Made by a program: the position numbers and the translations under genes. From assembly GCF_014640295.1 (NCBI RefSeq), contig NZ_BMGR01000024.1:1-37683 (forward strand): 37,683 nucleotides of DNA, read 5' to 3'. Below, one piece after another: positions 1 to 7,805 of the stretch; position 1 is the first letter of the stretch, and every line of letters starts with the position of its first letter. The notes under the pieces were generated by a model. That model did no database searches, was not told the DNA's origin, and worked only from the letters and a program-made list of their open reading frames with translations. This DNA is from Paenibacillus abyssi. Its GTDB lineage: Bacteria; Bacillota; Bacilli; Paenibacillales; Paenibacillaceae.

Positions 1-566
1 TCTACCAGCTTCATCAGCTTCTCTTGGTTGATGTTGTCGAAGTAGCCTTGGATGTCGACGTCAACCACCCAATTCCCTTTGCGGTTGCATGCTTTTCGGA
101 TGCGTTCCAGCGCTTGCTTCGCACTTCTCTTTGGTCTAAACCCGAATGACGTATTTTGAAAATCCACCTCGAAGATGGGTTCGATGACTAGTTTGGTTGC
201 CATCTGAATGACGCGGTCTCTCACCGTAGGAATCCCTAGCGGCCGTTGCTTGCCATCCTTCTTTGGGATGTAGTGGCGTCTTACTGGTTGCGGATGATAC
301 TCGCCTTCTTTAAGAAGCCGTTGACATTCGTGCACGAAGAGTACTTCTCCTCGCTTTTCAATGTCTGCTAACGTTTCTCCGTCAATTCCAGCCGAGCCCT
401 TATTGGCTCGTACTCTTCGCCATGCCTCCCACAGGATGTCTAGCCGATAGATCTTGTCGTACAGCGCGTGAAATCTTCGCTTCTTGCTTTCCTTGGGCGC
501 ATGACCTAGTTTCTCCTGGAGTTGTTGAACGTTTTCCTTTGGTGTTGTTAGCCGTTTGGCATTCAC
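1..566 (-). CDS. ltrA: Group II intron reverse transcriptase/maturase, N-terminal part
   Basis: The reading frame opens with GTG at 566-564, eight bases behind the ribosome site AAGGAGG (576-582), and stays open to the window edge (188 codons seen). The protein starts MNAKRLTTPKENVQQL and carries the first reverse-transcriptase blocks: RRVRANKGSAGIDG, then IPKKDGKQRPLGIPTVRDR, FGFRPKRSAKQAL, and VVDVDIQGYFDNINQEKLM, which holds the first aspartates of the polymerase site (block 3, DVDIQGYFD). The YADD block, maturase domain and any endonuclease domain lie outside the window. It would splice and mobilise its own intron. No frameshift or stop is seen in the visible part. Confidence 0.92.
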   Translation of the reverse strand, partial: MNAKRLTTPKENVQQLQEKLGHAPKESKKRRFHALYDKIYRLDILWEAWRRVRANKGSAGIDGETLADIEKRGEVLFVHECQRLLKEGEYHPQPVRRHYIPKKDGKQRPLGIPTVRDRVIQMATKLVIEPIFEVDFQNTSFGFRPKRSAKQALERIRKACNRKGNWVVDVDIQGYFDNINQEKLMKLV

Positions 567-998
567 TGATTCGTACCTCCTTAAGAAACATGAACAAAGC
601 AGAGCTCCTTCCCTCCCGCAGGTTGTGTTGTCCTGCGTTCCACGGTAGTATGAGCCCCTCGGACTCCCTTCCTGCAGACCTCTCACTTCACCTTGAGGGC
701 TTATAGAGGGTCTTTTTACGAAGAGTTGTTTCGTGCAGGGGAGGGTCTCCCCGCCTTCGTCCAAAAATGCGGGACTCGGCATCCTCTCTTCCCTCTTGCG
801 AGGCCTTTTTGACGACGCGGCAGAATTCACTTTATGTTACGGCCTGGTACATTGCTCGCCCCATCTCCGACGGGTACTTTCGTCGATACGCTTCTACGCA
901 CAGATTTCGCCATACGCAGGTATCCTAGCTGCACAGGGGCTTGGCCCCTCCTGTGACCGGACTTTCACCGGCTAGAGAATGCGTGCTTAGCTGGGCAC
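1..998 (-). mobile_element. Group II intron (probably class C), 5' part, cut by window edge
   Basis: The minus strand carries a reverse transcriptase start preceded by about 430 bases of non-coding, stem-rich sequence typical of intron domains I-III, including a GGTGAAAGTCC element (about 970-960) like that near the 5' end of class C introns such as the Oceanobacillus one. A GTGCC at 998-994 fits the GUGYG intron start; a start at 1000 (GCGTG) is the alternative. The element lies just behind a Rho-independent terminator on the same strand (1006-1044), which is the known insertion preference of bacterial class C introns. The catalytic domains V and VI, the rest of the ORF and the 3' exon lie outside the window, so whether the intron is intact cannot be judged. 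Confidence 0.85.
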
Positions 999-1005
999 GC
1001 CATAT

Positions 1006-1044
1006 CTAAAAAGAGGTACCCGCCCAGGCGGCGGATACCTCTTT
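1006..1044 (-). terminator. Rho-independent terminator of the SDR / MBL-hydrolase operon; intron target
   Basis: A hairpin with outer stem AAAGAGGTA/TACCTCTTT and inner CCGCC/GGCGG (1010-1044) is followed on the minus strand by TTTTTAGATATG, and the intron begins some 8-10 bases further on. It ends transcription of the hydrolase gene that stops at 1062 and at the same time forms the 5' exon of the group II intron. Confidence 0.88.
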
Positions 1045-1061
1045 ATCATAACATTTTTATA

Positions 1062-1751
1062 CTACAGCTCAAACGTTTCTCCCGGTTCCATGACGATTCC
1101 TTCGATCTGAAACTCGGCAAGCGCCTTGGCATAGGCATGCCCATCCTGTTCGATCAGTGGGAACGTGTTGTAATGAACCGGCACAACCCGCTTTGCCTGC
1201 AGCCACTGTGCGGCAACCAGCGCATCCTCAGGGCCCATCGTAAAATTATCGCCAATCGGCAGGAAAGCCAGGTCGATCTGGTTCATTTCTCCGATGATCT
1301 TCATGTCCCCGAACAGCGAAGTGTCGCCGGCATGGTAGATCGTCAATCCATCCACATAAATAAGCAGACCGGCCGGCATGCCCATGTAGACGATTTCTTT
1401 CTTGTCGGGGATTACAAGCCCTGAGCCATGGTATGCTTGCGTGAGCTTGACTCTGCCGAATTCAAAGGTGTGCGCACCCCCGATGTGCATCGGGTGAGAG
1501 CGGCAGCCCTGCCAGCCCATATATACGGCTAATTCATTCGGAGCAACCACTAAAGCATCATTGCGCTTTGCAATGGATTCCGTATCCCCGACATGGTCCC
1601 CGTGCCCGTGAGTCAAAAGCACGGCATCGGCTTTCAATTCGTTTGCCGAGGCTTTGGCGGCAGGGTTGCCGGTGATAAAAGGATCAATAAGTATCGTGTG
1701 CTTATCTGTCTGCAGCTGTACGCAGCTATGTCCTAGAAATGTAATGATCAT
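1062..1751 (-). CDS. UPF0173 metal-dependent hydrolase (MBL fold, YtkL-like)
   Basis: A 229-residue metallo-beta-lactamase-fold protein of the UPF0173 family, of the family's usual length. Visible metal-site motifs are LGHSCVQL near the N-terminus, [11 protein letters not shown] (HxHxDH) around residue 50, YHAGDTSLF around residue 140, and VPVHYNTFP near the C-terminus. It is cytosolic, with no signal peptide. The substrate of the family is not firmly known. The start has a good ribosome site (AAGGAGAG). The gene follows the SDR gene by 25 bases, so the two are probably one operon ending at the hairpin at 1006-1044. Confidence 0.93.
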   Translation of the reverse strand: MIITFLGHSCVQLQTDKHTILIDPFITGNPAAKASANELKADAVLLTHGHGDHVGDTESIAKRNDALVVAPNELAVYMGWQGCRSHPMHIGGAHTFEFGRVKLTQAYHGSGLVIPDKKEIVYMGMPAGLLIYVDGLTIYHAGDTSLFGDMKIIGEMNQIDLAFLPIGDNFTMGPEDALVAAQWLQAKRVVPVHYNTFPLIEQDGHAYAKALAEFQIEGIVMEPGETFEL

Positions 1752-1776
1752 ACGATCTCTCCTTACAAAGTGATCT

Positions 1777-2493
1777 TTATACTAAGTGTGTGCCACCGTC
1801 TACAAGAACAGTCGTACCCGTAGTATATCCGTTTTTCGCCAGATAAACATAAGTTTGAGCAAGGTCTTCAGGCTTTCCGACGCGTTTAGCGGGGATTTGC
1901 TGTGCTACACCTTCAAACATGGCCTTGCGATGCTCTTCCGGCATTCCTGCGAAGATCGGCGTATCAACTAGTCCTGGCGATACGACGTTGACTCTTGCAG
2001 GGGTCAGTTCTACCGCCAATCCACGCACTAATCCTTCAATTGCCGAGTTGATTGCCGCCAGCGTTGAAGCTCCCTGCGGAGGCCGCCTGCCGTACACCCC
2101 TGAAGTCAGTGTAATGGAGCCATCTTTATCTAAGTGAGGGATCGCCGCTTTAACGGTGGCATACTGCCCCCAGAACTTACTGTCAAATGCTTCTTTGGCG
2201 CTTTCAATCGGCAGATCGCTAAAGAGCCCCATCGCGCCATCTCCTGCCGTAATGACCAAGTGATCGAATTTACTAACCTTTTGGAAAAAGTCCGTTACCT
2301 TCTCTTCGCTGCGAAAATCGAGTTCGTAAGCTTCCACATCGCCGCCAAGCGTTTGTTTTGCCTCAGAAAGCTTGGCTGCGGAACGACTGGCGATAATAAC
2401 CTGTGCAGATTCTTCAAGAAATGCTTTGGCTGTTGCTAATCCAATACCAGAAGTCCCACCGACAACGACCACACGTTTCCCCTCCAACGACAA
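1777..2493 (-). CDS. SDR family oxidoreductase without the usual Tyr/Lys pair
   Basis: A short-chain dehydrogenase/reductase of about 238 residues. The cofactor motif GGTSGIGLA lies near the N-terminus, the NAG-like loop is ITAGDGAMG, and the C-terminal [12 protein letters not shown] and LVDGGTHLV segments are typical. I chose the TTG start at 2493 because AAGGAGGT (part of codons 3-5 of the longer ATG frame from 2514) sits seven bases in front of it. Where classical SDRs have YxxxK, this protein reads [15 protein letters not shown], so the Tyr is replaced by Leu and the Lys by Asn, while the serine (LTSGVYG) is kept. It may bind NAD(P) without classical catalysis, or use the Tyr of SGVYG. 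First gene of a two-gene operon. Confidence 0.9.
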   Translation of the reverse strand: MSLEGKRVVVVGGTSGIGLATAKAFLEESAQVIIASRSAAKLSEAKQTLGGDVEAYELDFRSEEKVTDFFQKVSKFDHLVITAGDGAMGLFSDLPIESAKEAFDSKFWGQYATVKAAIPHLDKDGSITLTSGVYGRRPPQGASTLAAINSAIEGLVRGLAVELTPARVNVVSPGLVDTPIFAGMPEEHRKAMFEGVAQQIPAKRVGKPEDLAQTYVYLAKNGYTTGTTVLVDGGTHLV

Positions 2494-2588
2494 AGCGATA
2501 ACCTCCTTAACCATTTCTGGTTATGTTATTTAATTACCTTTTAATAGTAACATGCTTATAATGGAAATAGTATCATTTTTTATATCAT

Positions 2589-2601
2589 TTTCCATTGGAA
2601 A
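2589..2601. promoter_or_regulatory. Possible operator between SDR and LysE genes
   Basis: TTTCCA-T-TGGAAA is a perfect six-base inverted repeat with one central base, in the AT-rich region between the divergent SDR and LysE genes. A second half-site (ATTTCCATTA on the minus strand, about 2557-2566) lies about 30 bases away. This is only a pattern; no cognate regulator gene is next to it. Confidence 0.3.
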
Positions 2602-2696
2602 TGAAGTACCTTTACAGTCCGCTTTCCCCTCCGTTATGATGGGTGATATCGCATAAGCTGTTATGCTCTATCAACGGGAAAGGGCTGAACTTTGTC

Positions 2697-3323
2697 ATGC
2701 TGTCTTCGACACTCCTGCTTTTCTTTATCGGCACTTCAATCCTCTTAATTATCATTCCCGGGCCTGATCTTATCTTTACGGTTGTACAAGGCATAACCAA
2801 CGGTAAAAAAGCTGGAGTCACGACGGCAATCGGATTAAGCCTCGGCAATATCGTGCACAGCCTGGCGGCTGCGTTCGGGCTGTCAGTCATCTTTACTTCT
2901 TCTGAGGTGCTGTTTACCGGGTTTAAGGCCATCGGGACGTTATATCTTTTTTATCTGGCCTTTCAAGCGATAAAGCACAGGAAAGAAACGTTAAGCCTGG
3001 ATCCCGAGCATGCCCGAAAACCAGGAAACCTGTTTCTGCGCGGTTTTATCATGAATGTCGTTAACCCGAAAGTCGCATTGTTTTTCCTGACGTTCTTACC
3101 CCAATTCGTTCAATACGAAACTGGAAGCGTCGCGCTGCAAATGTGTCTGCTTGGCCTGATCTTTATGGTCCTGACGGCAATAATATTCGGCCTGCTTGGG
3201 TATTTCTCAGGCACCCTCCACCGTTTGTTTTTTTACAGGCCGGGATTGCAAGAGGTTATGAATGTGACGGCGGCACTTATTTTTGTCGGACTCGGATTAA
3301 AACTGATCACAACAACGATGTAA
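2697..3323 (+). CDS. LysE/RhtB family amino-acid exporter
   Basis: A 208-residue membrane protein of the LysE/RhtB family, which exports amino acids or derivatives by proton exchange. Evidence: a hydrophobic first segment followed by the family signature PGPDLIFTVVQG (about residues 20-31), the G-rich stretch GVTTAIGLSLGN, and a later FVNVNPKVALFF-like segment (MNVVNPKVALFFLTFLP). Six hydrophobic segments are visible. The frame stays open to a GTG at 2643, but ATG 2697 gives the usual family N-terminus and length; only a weak purine-rich site precedes it. Divergent from the SDR gene. Confidence 0.9.
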   Translation: MLSSTLLLFFIGTSILLIIIPGPDLIFTVVQGITNGKKAGVTTAIGLSLGNIVHSLAAAFGLSVIFTSSEVLFTGFKAIGTLYLFYLAFQAIKHRKETLSLDPEHARKPGNLFLRGFIMNVVNPKVALFFLTFLPQFVQYETGSVALQMCLLGLIFMVLTAIIFGLLGYFSGTLHRLFFYRPGLQEVMNVTAALIFVGLGLKLITTTM

Positions 3324-3327
3324 AAAC

Positions 3328-3370
3328 GGGGCTGTCCCGCAGATCCAACTGCGGAACAGCCCCTCATATT
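3328..3370. terminator. Terminator between convergent LysE and ABC genes
   Basis: A 15-bp stem with one mismatch (3328-3342 with 3349-3363, core GGGGCTGT/ACAGCCCC) stands between the LysE stop codon and the stop of the minus-strand ABC gene. AAAAA on the left and ATATTT on the right make it usable from both sides, although neither U-tract is long. Confidence 0.75.
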
Positions 3371-3374
3371 TCAC

Positions 3375-4169
3375 TTAACCGAAAACAACTCTGTCATCGG
3401 CCATTTTGTGGCCGCTGATTTGCTCGAACTCTTTAAGCAGCTGCTCTACAGTCAAGTCTTTTTTCCGTTCTTCGTTCACGTCAAGAATGATCCGGCCTTT
3501 ATCCATCATGATCAGCCGGTTCCCCAGACGAATCGCCTGCTCCATGTTATGCGTAACCATGAGGGTCGTCAGCTCCATCTCCCTTACGATGCTCTCGGTC
3601 AGGCGAGTGATCAGCTCCGCCCTGGCCGGGTCGAGCGCCGCAGTGTGTTCGTCCAGCAGAAGAATCTGCGGTTTCGTAAAGGTCGCCATAAGGAGACTGA
3701 GCGCCTGGCGTTCACCGCCGGACAGCTGGCCTACCTTTGCCCGCAGACGGCCCTCAAGCCCGATGCCCAGTCTTTGCAGCTGCTCATGGAAAAATGTTCG
3801 CTTCGCGGATGTTGCTCCGAAGCGAAGACCGCGGGACTTGTCCCTTGCAAAGGCCATTGCGAGATTCTCTTCTATCGTCATATGCGGAGCCGTGCCGGCC
3901 ATCGGATCTTGGAAGACGCGCCCGATCCAACGGCTGCGACGGTATTCAGGAAGATGCTGTACAGCATTCCCGTCTATCCGTACCTCACCGACATCCGGGG
4001 TCATGACACCGGAAATGACGTTCATCAGCGTCGATTTCCCGGCGCCGTTACTGCCAATAACCGTAACGAAATCGCCGGGCTTCAGCGACAGATTTATCCC
4101 TACGAGCGCGATCTTTTCATCGGGGCTGCCAGGATAAAAAAGCTTGGAAACTTGCGATAGTTGCAGCAT
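3375..4169 (-). CDS. ABC transporter ATP-binding protein (COG1101, TrpZ-type)
   Basis: A 264-residue ATPase subunit. Walker A is GSNGAGKST, the Q-loop region is VFQDPMAGTAPHMTIEEN, the signature is VGQLSGGERQALSLLMA, Walker B is ILLLDEHTAALDP (DEHTAALD is typical of the COG1101 group), and the switch His is VTHNMEQAI. I start at ATG 4169 because GGAGGTGG lies six bases upstream and the N-terminus (MLQLSQVSKLF) is then family-like; the longer open frame overlaps the permease gene. The ATG overlaps the permease stop by one base (TAATG), so the two are translationally coupled. Last gene of the importer operon. Confidence 0.93.
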   Translation of the reverse strand: MLQLSQVSKLFYPGSPDEKIALVGINLSLKPGDFVTVIGSNGAGKSTLMNVISGVMTPDVGEVRIDGNAVQHLPEYRRSRWIGRVFQDPMAGTAPHMTIEENLAMAFARDKSRGLRFGATSAKRTFFHEQLQRLGIGLEGRLRAKVGQLSGGERQALSLLMATFTKPQILLLDEHTAALDPARAELITRLTESIVREMELTTLMVTHNMEQAIRLGNRLIMMDKGRIILDVNEERKKDLTVEQLLKEFEQISGHKMADDRVVFG

Positions 4170-5095
4170 TAACGTCCACCTCCTGCAGATCGCTGAGAAG
4201 CTGCGGCAGCCAACTCCGCAGAACGCTTCTTGGCCAGATTTTTCTGTTTCCAGGCACGCTGTGATGAAGGCAGCACCAGCGCGACAATAACGATTACGGC
4301 AGTAATAAGCTTCAGATCGGACGCATCCATCCAAGGCACCCGCAAAGCAAGGGCATAGATGATCCGGTAGACGATGGATCCGACCAAGGCAGCCATCGTA
4401 GCCCAGAACACCGTACGGGCCCCGACAATCGCTTCACCGATAATGACCGAAGCCAGACCAATTACGATCATACCTACACCTATTGTAATGTCCGCGAAGC
4501 CGGACTGCTGAGTGATCAGCGCACCGGAAAGCGCGACAAGCCCATTGGACAGGCTTATGCCAAGAATTTTGGTCGTATCGGTGTTGGCGCCGAAGCTCCG
4601 GATCATTCTTGGATTGTCACCGGTGGCCCGCAGCGCCAATCCCAGATCAGTACGCAGGAAAGCGTCTAAGAGCAATTTGATCAAAATGACGCCTACCGCG
4701 ATCAGCCCAATGCGAAGCACATCCGAAGAAATAGCAAAAAATGGAATATCTACGCCCAGCATGGAGATGTTCGGCCTGCCCATAATCCGCATATTAATCG
4801 AATAAAGGGCGATCATCATAAGAATCCCCGACAGCAGCCCGTTAATTTTACCTTTTGTATGAAGGAGACCGGTACATGCCCCGGCAGCAAGCCCTCCGCA
4901 GAATGCGGCAGCCCCGGCAAGCCATGGCGAGTAGCCCTGTGTGATCATGATTGCAGCAATCGCGCCGCCTGTCACAAAGCTCCCGTCGACGGTCAAGTCG
5001 GGAAAATCGAGAATTCGGAACGTGATATAAACGCCAAGTGCCATCAGACCATATAAAAGGCCAAGCTCTACCGCTCCGGTTAAAGATACTAACAT
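4169..5095 (-). CDS. ABC transporter permease (COG4120, TrpY-type)
   Basis: A 308-residue integral membrane subunit with eight or nine hydrophobic segments. Family-like parts are MALGVYITFRILDFPDLTVDGSF-type sequence near residues 17-38 and the conserved loop LRATGDNPRMIRSFG in the middle. The start ATG 5095 has AGGAGG at 5105-5110. A hydrophilic Ala/Lys-rich tail (about 30 residues) ends the protein. This family imports small molecules; streptococcal members import tryptophan, but no tRNA-Trp T-box is visible here, so the substrate is open. Confidence 0.92.
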   Translation of the reverse strand: MLVSLTGAVELGLLYGLMALGVYITFRILDFPDLTVDGSFVTGGAIAAIMITQGYSPWLAGAAAFCGGLAAGACTGLLHTKGKINGLLSGILMMIALYSINMRIMGRPNISMLGVDIPFFAISSDVLRIGLIAVGVILIKLLLDAFLRTDLGLALRATGDNPRMIRSFGANTDTTKILGISLSNGLVALSGALITQQSGFADITIGVGMIVIGLASVIIGEAIVGARTVFWATMAALVGSIVYRIIYALALRVPWMDASDLKLITAVIVIVALVLPSSQRAWKQKNLAKKRSAELAAAASQRSAGGGR

Positions 5096-5185
5096 GCAAG
5101 CAAACCTCCTATTTTTCCAGCAGAAACGGCTGTCGCCGTTCATTGGCTTTCAGCATCATTTCGCGGTTAAAGCTATGCTAAGGGA

Positions 5186-5223
5186 ATGAAAAAGGGGGTG
5201 AACGAAAGGACGTTCACCCCCTT
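5186..5223 (-). terminator. Terminator-like hairpin inside the importer operon
   Basis: A perfect 13-bp stem (5192-5204 with 5211-5223, AAGGGGGTGAACG) with a six-base loop follows the lipoprotein stop by eight bases and is followed on the minus strand by TTTTTCATT. It should end most transcripts after the binding-protein gene and allow read-through into permease and ATPase, giving excess binding protein. Confidence 0.8.
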
Positions 5224-5231
5224 ACGGCTTG

Positions 5232-6317
5232 TTACTGAAGCAGATTTTGCTCCTGATCAGCGACCACACTCTTCATCGCATCCGTAACCTCAATGCCCAT
5301 GTCCTGCGCGGCTTTCATATTGATAATAAAATCCAGCTTGTCCGGCATGGTAACCTTCATGTCGCCTGGATTTGTTCCGTTCTTCAAAATGTCTGCCGCC
5401 ATCTGACCAACCTGATAACCGTGATCATAATATCTGAAGCCAACTGTTGCAAAGGCGCCTTTCTCAACGGTATCACGGTCGCTGGTGAAAAGAGGGATCT
5501 TATTGTTTTTGGAAAGCTGCAGGATCGTATCAACTCCACTGACAACCATGTTATCAAGTGTAATATAGAAAGCGTCTACGCGCCCTACCAGTGATTCTGC
5601 AGCTTGCTTTACCTCGGACGTGTTCGTAACAGCGGCTTTAATCAGCTTGATTCCGTGTGCTGACAATGCTTCTTCGGCAATATCCGCCATAACGACCGCA
5701 TTGGTTTCTCCTTCATTAATAACAAGGCCGATCGTTTTGACATCCGGGAAATTTTCCGCGATGAAGTCCATCAATCTGGTAATCGCCTCAGGATTGGTAT
5801 CCGATGCGCCGGAAATATTCGCGCCTGGCTTTTCAAGATCATTGACGATTTTAGCGGCAAGCGGATCAGTTACGGCCGCGAAGAGAACCGGAGATTCCTT
5901 GACCTGTTGTGCAATCGCTTGTGCGGATGGCGTGGCGATAGCCAAGACCAAATCATTGTCCGCTCCTGCTATTTTTTGCGCGATTGACAAGTTGTTCGTA
6001 GGATCGCCCTGCGCGTTGTTGTAATCAACCGTAAGGTTGCTGCCTTCCTCAATGCCGGCATCTTTCAATGCCGCCAGAAAGCCTTCTCTTGTCGCATCAA
6101 GTGAAGGATGCTCTACGATTTGAGAAATCGCAATTTTGAACTGCTCCTGAGCTTCTGGTTCCGAATTGCCGGAATTAACAGGTGCGTTTCCGGAATTAGC
6201 GGCTCCCGAATTTGCATTGGCATTGCCGTTTTCTGTTGTACCCCCACTTCCGCTTCCACATGCAGCGATCACTAGGACGAAGGCAAGTACAATGGCTACT
6301 AACGTGATTTTTTTCAA
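5232..6317 (-). CDS. ABC transporter substrate-binding lipoprotein (COG2984, TrpX-type)
   Basis: A 361-residue lipoprotein of the ABC_sub_bind family (PF04392). The TTG start at 6317 follows GAGGAG by nine bases and gives KKITLVAIVLAFVLVIAAC, a signal peptide with lipobox IAAC and lipidated Cys20. A Gly/Asn/Ser-rich linker (about residues 21-55) follows, then the binding domain with ISQIVEHPSLDATREGF, VAAVTDPLAAK-like and SDTNPEAITRLMDF segments. The frame stays open to an ATG at 6374, but that would place charged residues before the signal peptide. First gene of the importer operon, followed by a strong hairpin. Confidence 0.92.
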   Translation of the reverse strand: MKKITLVAIVLAFVLVIAACGSGSGGTTENGNANANSGAANSGNAPVNSGNSEPEAQEQFKIAISQIVEHPSLDATREGFLAALKDAGIEEGSNLTVDYNNAQGDPTNNLSIAQKIAGADNDLVLAIATPSAQAIAQQVKESPVLFAAVTDPLAAKIVNDLEKPGANISGASDTNPEAITRLMDFIAENFPDVKTIGLVINEGETNAVVMADIAEEALSAHGIKLIKAAVTNTSEVKQAAESLVGRVDAFYITLDNMVVSGVDTILQLSKNNKIPLFTSDRDTVEKGAFATVGFRYYDHGYQVGQMAADILKNGTNPGDMKVTMPDKLDFIINMKAAQDMGIEVTDAMKSVVADQEQNLLQ

Positions 6318-6361
6318 TCCGATCTGCTCCTCTCGACATGGACGCAACCGGCAGCCGTTAA

Positions 6362-6381
6362 CGCTTTTATCCATAAAAGCG
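6362..6381. promoter_or_regulatory. Palindrome in the leader of the TrpX-type operon
   Basis: CGCTTTTAT-CC-ATAAAAGCG: nine-base perfect arms with a two-base centre, about 45-65 bases downstream of the predicted transcription start. A two-base loop is too small for a good RNA hairpin of the full stem, so it is better explained as a protein-binding operator. Confidence 0.4.
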
Positions 6382-6432
6382 AAAAAGCAGCAAAACAGCG
6401 CCGTGTTTACGTAATATTAATCTTATACTAAC

Positions 6433-6461
6433 ATATTAAATTGCGTTCGTAATCCCGTCAA
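6433..6461 (-). promoter_or_regulatory. SigA-type promoter of the TrpX-type importer operon
   Basis: On the minus strand TTGACG (6456-6461), a 17-base spacer and TAATAT (6433-6438). Transcription would start near 6426 and give a leader of about 110 bases. Confidence 0.75.
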
Positions 6462-6631
6462 ATAGATTTAAATGTAAAATATACCGTGATTGGATAATTC
6501 GTCGCTACTCCTTACATCGCGGCATCCTTTGGACAACATTTACCGTTTTTATAAGCATGTATATTTAAGCTTTAATTGCACATACTTTGAAAGTCAAACA
6601 ATATTTGTAAATATCTATAGCAAAACACTAT

Positions 6632-6661
6632 TTGATATTTACTTTACTTTTGTTATATAAT
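6632..6661 (+). promoter_or_regulatory. SigA-type promoter of the azoreductase gene
   Basis: TTGATA (6632-6637), an 18-base spacer and TATAAT (6656-6661), about 45 bases before the start codon. Confidence 0.7.
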
Positions 6662-6705
6662 AAATTTCGTTACAAAGACACCAAGAGAGAAGAGGAGAAA
6701 TACAA

Positions 6706-7341
6706 ATGGCAACTGTACTTTACATTACCGCGCATCCACATGACCATCAGGCATCATACAGCATGGCTGTCGGTAAAGAATTCATCGAGGCTTATCGCCA
6801 AGCAAATCCGAATGATGAGATCGTTACGCTTGACCTTTACAAGCTGAACATCCCGCATATTGATGCTGATGTATTTAGCGGATGGGGCAAGCTTCAATCC
6901 GGCACCGCTTACGACCAACTGTCCGACGAAGAAAAAGCCAAAGTAGGACGGCTTGGTGAAATCGTCGACCAATACGTGGCAGCCGATAAATATGTATTCG
7001 TTTCGCCAATGTGGAATTTTTCTTTCCCGCCAATCCTGAAAGCATACATTGACGCAATTTGCGTTTCGGGTAAAACATTCAAATATACAGAAGCTGGCCC
7101 TGTCGGTTTGCTTGGCAATAAAAAAGCCATCCACATTCAAGCGCGCGGCGGCGTATACTCCGAAGGTCCTGCTGCCGGCTTTGAAAGCGGCCACAGCTAC
7201 CTGCAAAAAATCATGATGTTCCACGGCGTGCCTTCTTTCGAAGGAATCTTCGTGGAAGGTATGGCTGCAATGCCTGACCAAGCGCAAGCCATCAAAGAAA
7301 AAGCGATTCAACAAGCAAAAGAAGTTGCAAAAACTTTCTAA
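6706..7341 (+). CDS. azoR: FMN-dependent NADH-azoreductase
   Basis: A 211-residue flavodoxin-like protein of full family length. It reduces azo compounds and quinones by two-electron transfer from NADH through FMN, which protects against thiol-reactive quinones. Seen: N-terminal [17 protein letters not shown] for the FMN phosphate, [19 protein letters not shown] (the AzoR signature, residues about 104-122), and the [12 protein letters not shown] segment contacting the isoalloxazine ring. Start ATG 6706 with GAGGAG ten bases upstream. Monocistronic: own promoter in front and terminator behind. No MarR-type repressor gene is next to it. Confidence 0.95.
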   Translation: MATVLYITAHPHDHQASYSMAVGKEFIEAYRQANPNDEIVTLDLYKLNIPHIDADVFSGWGKLQSGTAYDQLSDEEKAKVGRLGEIVDQYVAADKYVFVSPMWNFSFPPILKAYIDAICVSGKTFKYTEAGPVGLLGNKKAIHIQARGGVYSEGPAAGFESGHSYLQKIMMFHGVPSFEGIFVEGMAAMPDQAQAIKEKAIQQAKEVAKTF

Positions 7342-7365
7342 TTAATAGGTTATGCAATACGATTG

Positions 7366-7405
7366 AAGAACGGGGAAGCTCATCCAGCTCCCCGTTCTTT
7401 TTCAT
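7366..7405 (+). terminator. Terminator of azoR
   Basis: Stem AAGAACGGGG/CCCCGTTCTT extended by AGCT/AGCT with one bulged base (7366-7400), followed by TTTTTC on the plus strand. Confidence 0.9.
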
Positions 7406-7544
7406 TTCCGTAAATGGATGTCCTTGTTTGATAAAATTTGCTTTTTTTTTTGCCGGAACTGTTGTACGTTAAGGATGTGAATAAATTTCCATTTTGGATA
7501 GCCGACTTTTATTTTGCAAATAATAATAAAGGAGGTGAATACAA

Positions 7545-7694
7545 ATGCCGGAACAGGAACGTGAGTATCCGATTTATTTCGATGGTTCCAACCCTATCGT
7601 CGCTGAAACAGCTGATGATATTGCACAGGAGTCGGCTACACAAGAAGAATGGCGCCGTTATATCGGTGCTAATCCGTTTGGAACAGTTCGCTAA
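7545..7694 (+). CDS. Small acidic protein, 49 residues, unknown function
   Basis: A short gene with a very strong ribosome site (AAAGGAGGTG, 7528-7537) eight bases before ATG 7545 and a bidirectional terminator behind it. The product starts MPEQEREYPIYFDGSNPIV and ends GANPFGTVR; it has 10 acidic residues, no signal peptide and no membrane segment. I do not recognise the family. The ribosome site, the normal codon use and the isolated transcription unit argue that it is real. No clear promoter is seen, though the upstream DNA is AT-rich. Confidence 0.7.
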   Translation: MPEQEREYPIYFDGSNPIVAETADDIAQESATQEEWRRYIGANPFGTVR

Positions 7695-7744
7695 CCGCCA
7701 ACTAAGATGCTGCTCACGTTCTAACGAATTCATTTACAACAAAA

Positions 7745-7786
7745 AAAACCAATCGGCACAATTGTGCTCGAATGGTTTTCTTTTTT
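7745..7786. terminator. Bidirectional terminator
   Basis: Stem-loop 7743-7779 (AAACCA, TCG, GCACAATTGTGC core) flanked by TTTTCTTTTTT on the plus strand and by T8 on the minus strand, between the small gene and the convergent OsmC gene. Confidence 0.85.
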
Positions 7787-7805
7787 ATGCCGCTTTCCGC
7801 TTTTA

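Larger units (their letters stand above)
6318..6705. other. Divergent intergenic region with two promoters
   Basis: 388 bases without a gene, very AT-rich between 6400 and 6680. It holds a consensus promoter for the importer operon (6433-6461), a 20-bp palindrome in that operon's leader (6362-6381) and a promoter for the azoreductase gene (6632-6661). I see no T-box, SAM, TPP or other known riboswitch in it. Confidence 0.7.

Noticed and set aside
422-975. Plus-strand open frames over the intron (94 and 80 codons)
   Set aside because: They lie antisense to the reverse transcriptase and the structured intron RNA, lack ribosome sites and have no protein-like composition.
3406-4160. Long plus-strand frames (243 and 250 codons) opposite the COG1101 ATPase
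   Set aside because: Antisense shadows of a gene with clear Walker motifs; no start signals.
6318-6430. T-box or other tryptophan-sensing leader before the TrpX-type operon
   Set aside because: No T-box core (TGGNACCGCG-like) or AG-bulge sequence is visible in the leader.
6754-7314. Minus-strand frame of 186 codons opposite azoR
   Set aside because: Antisense shadow of a well-recognised gene.
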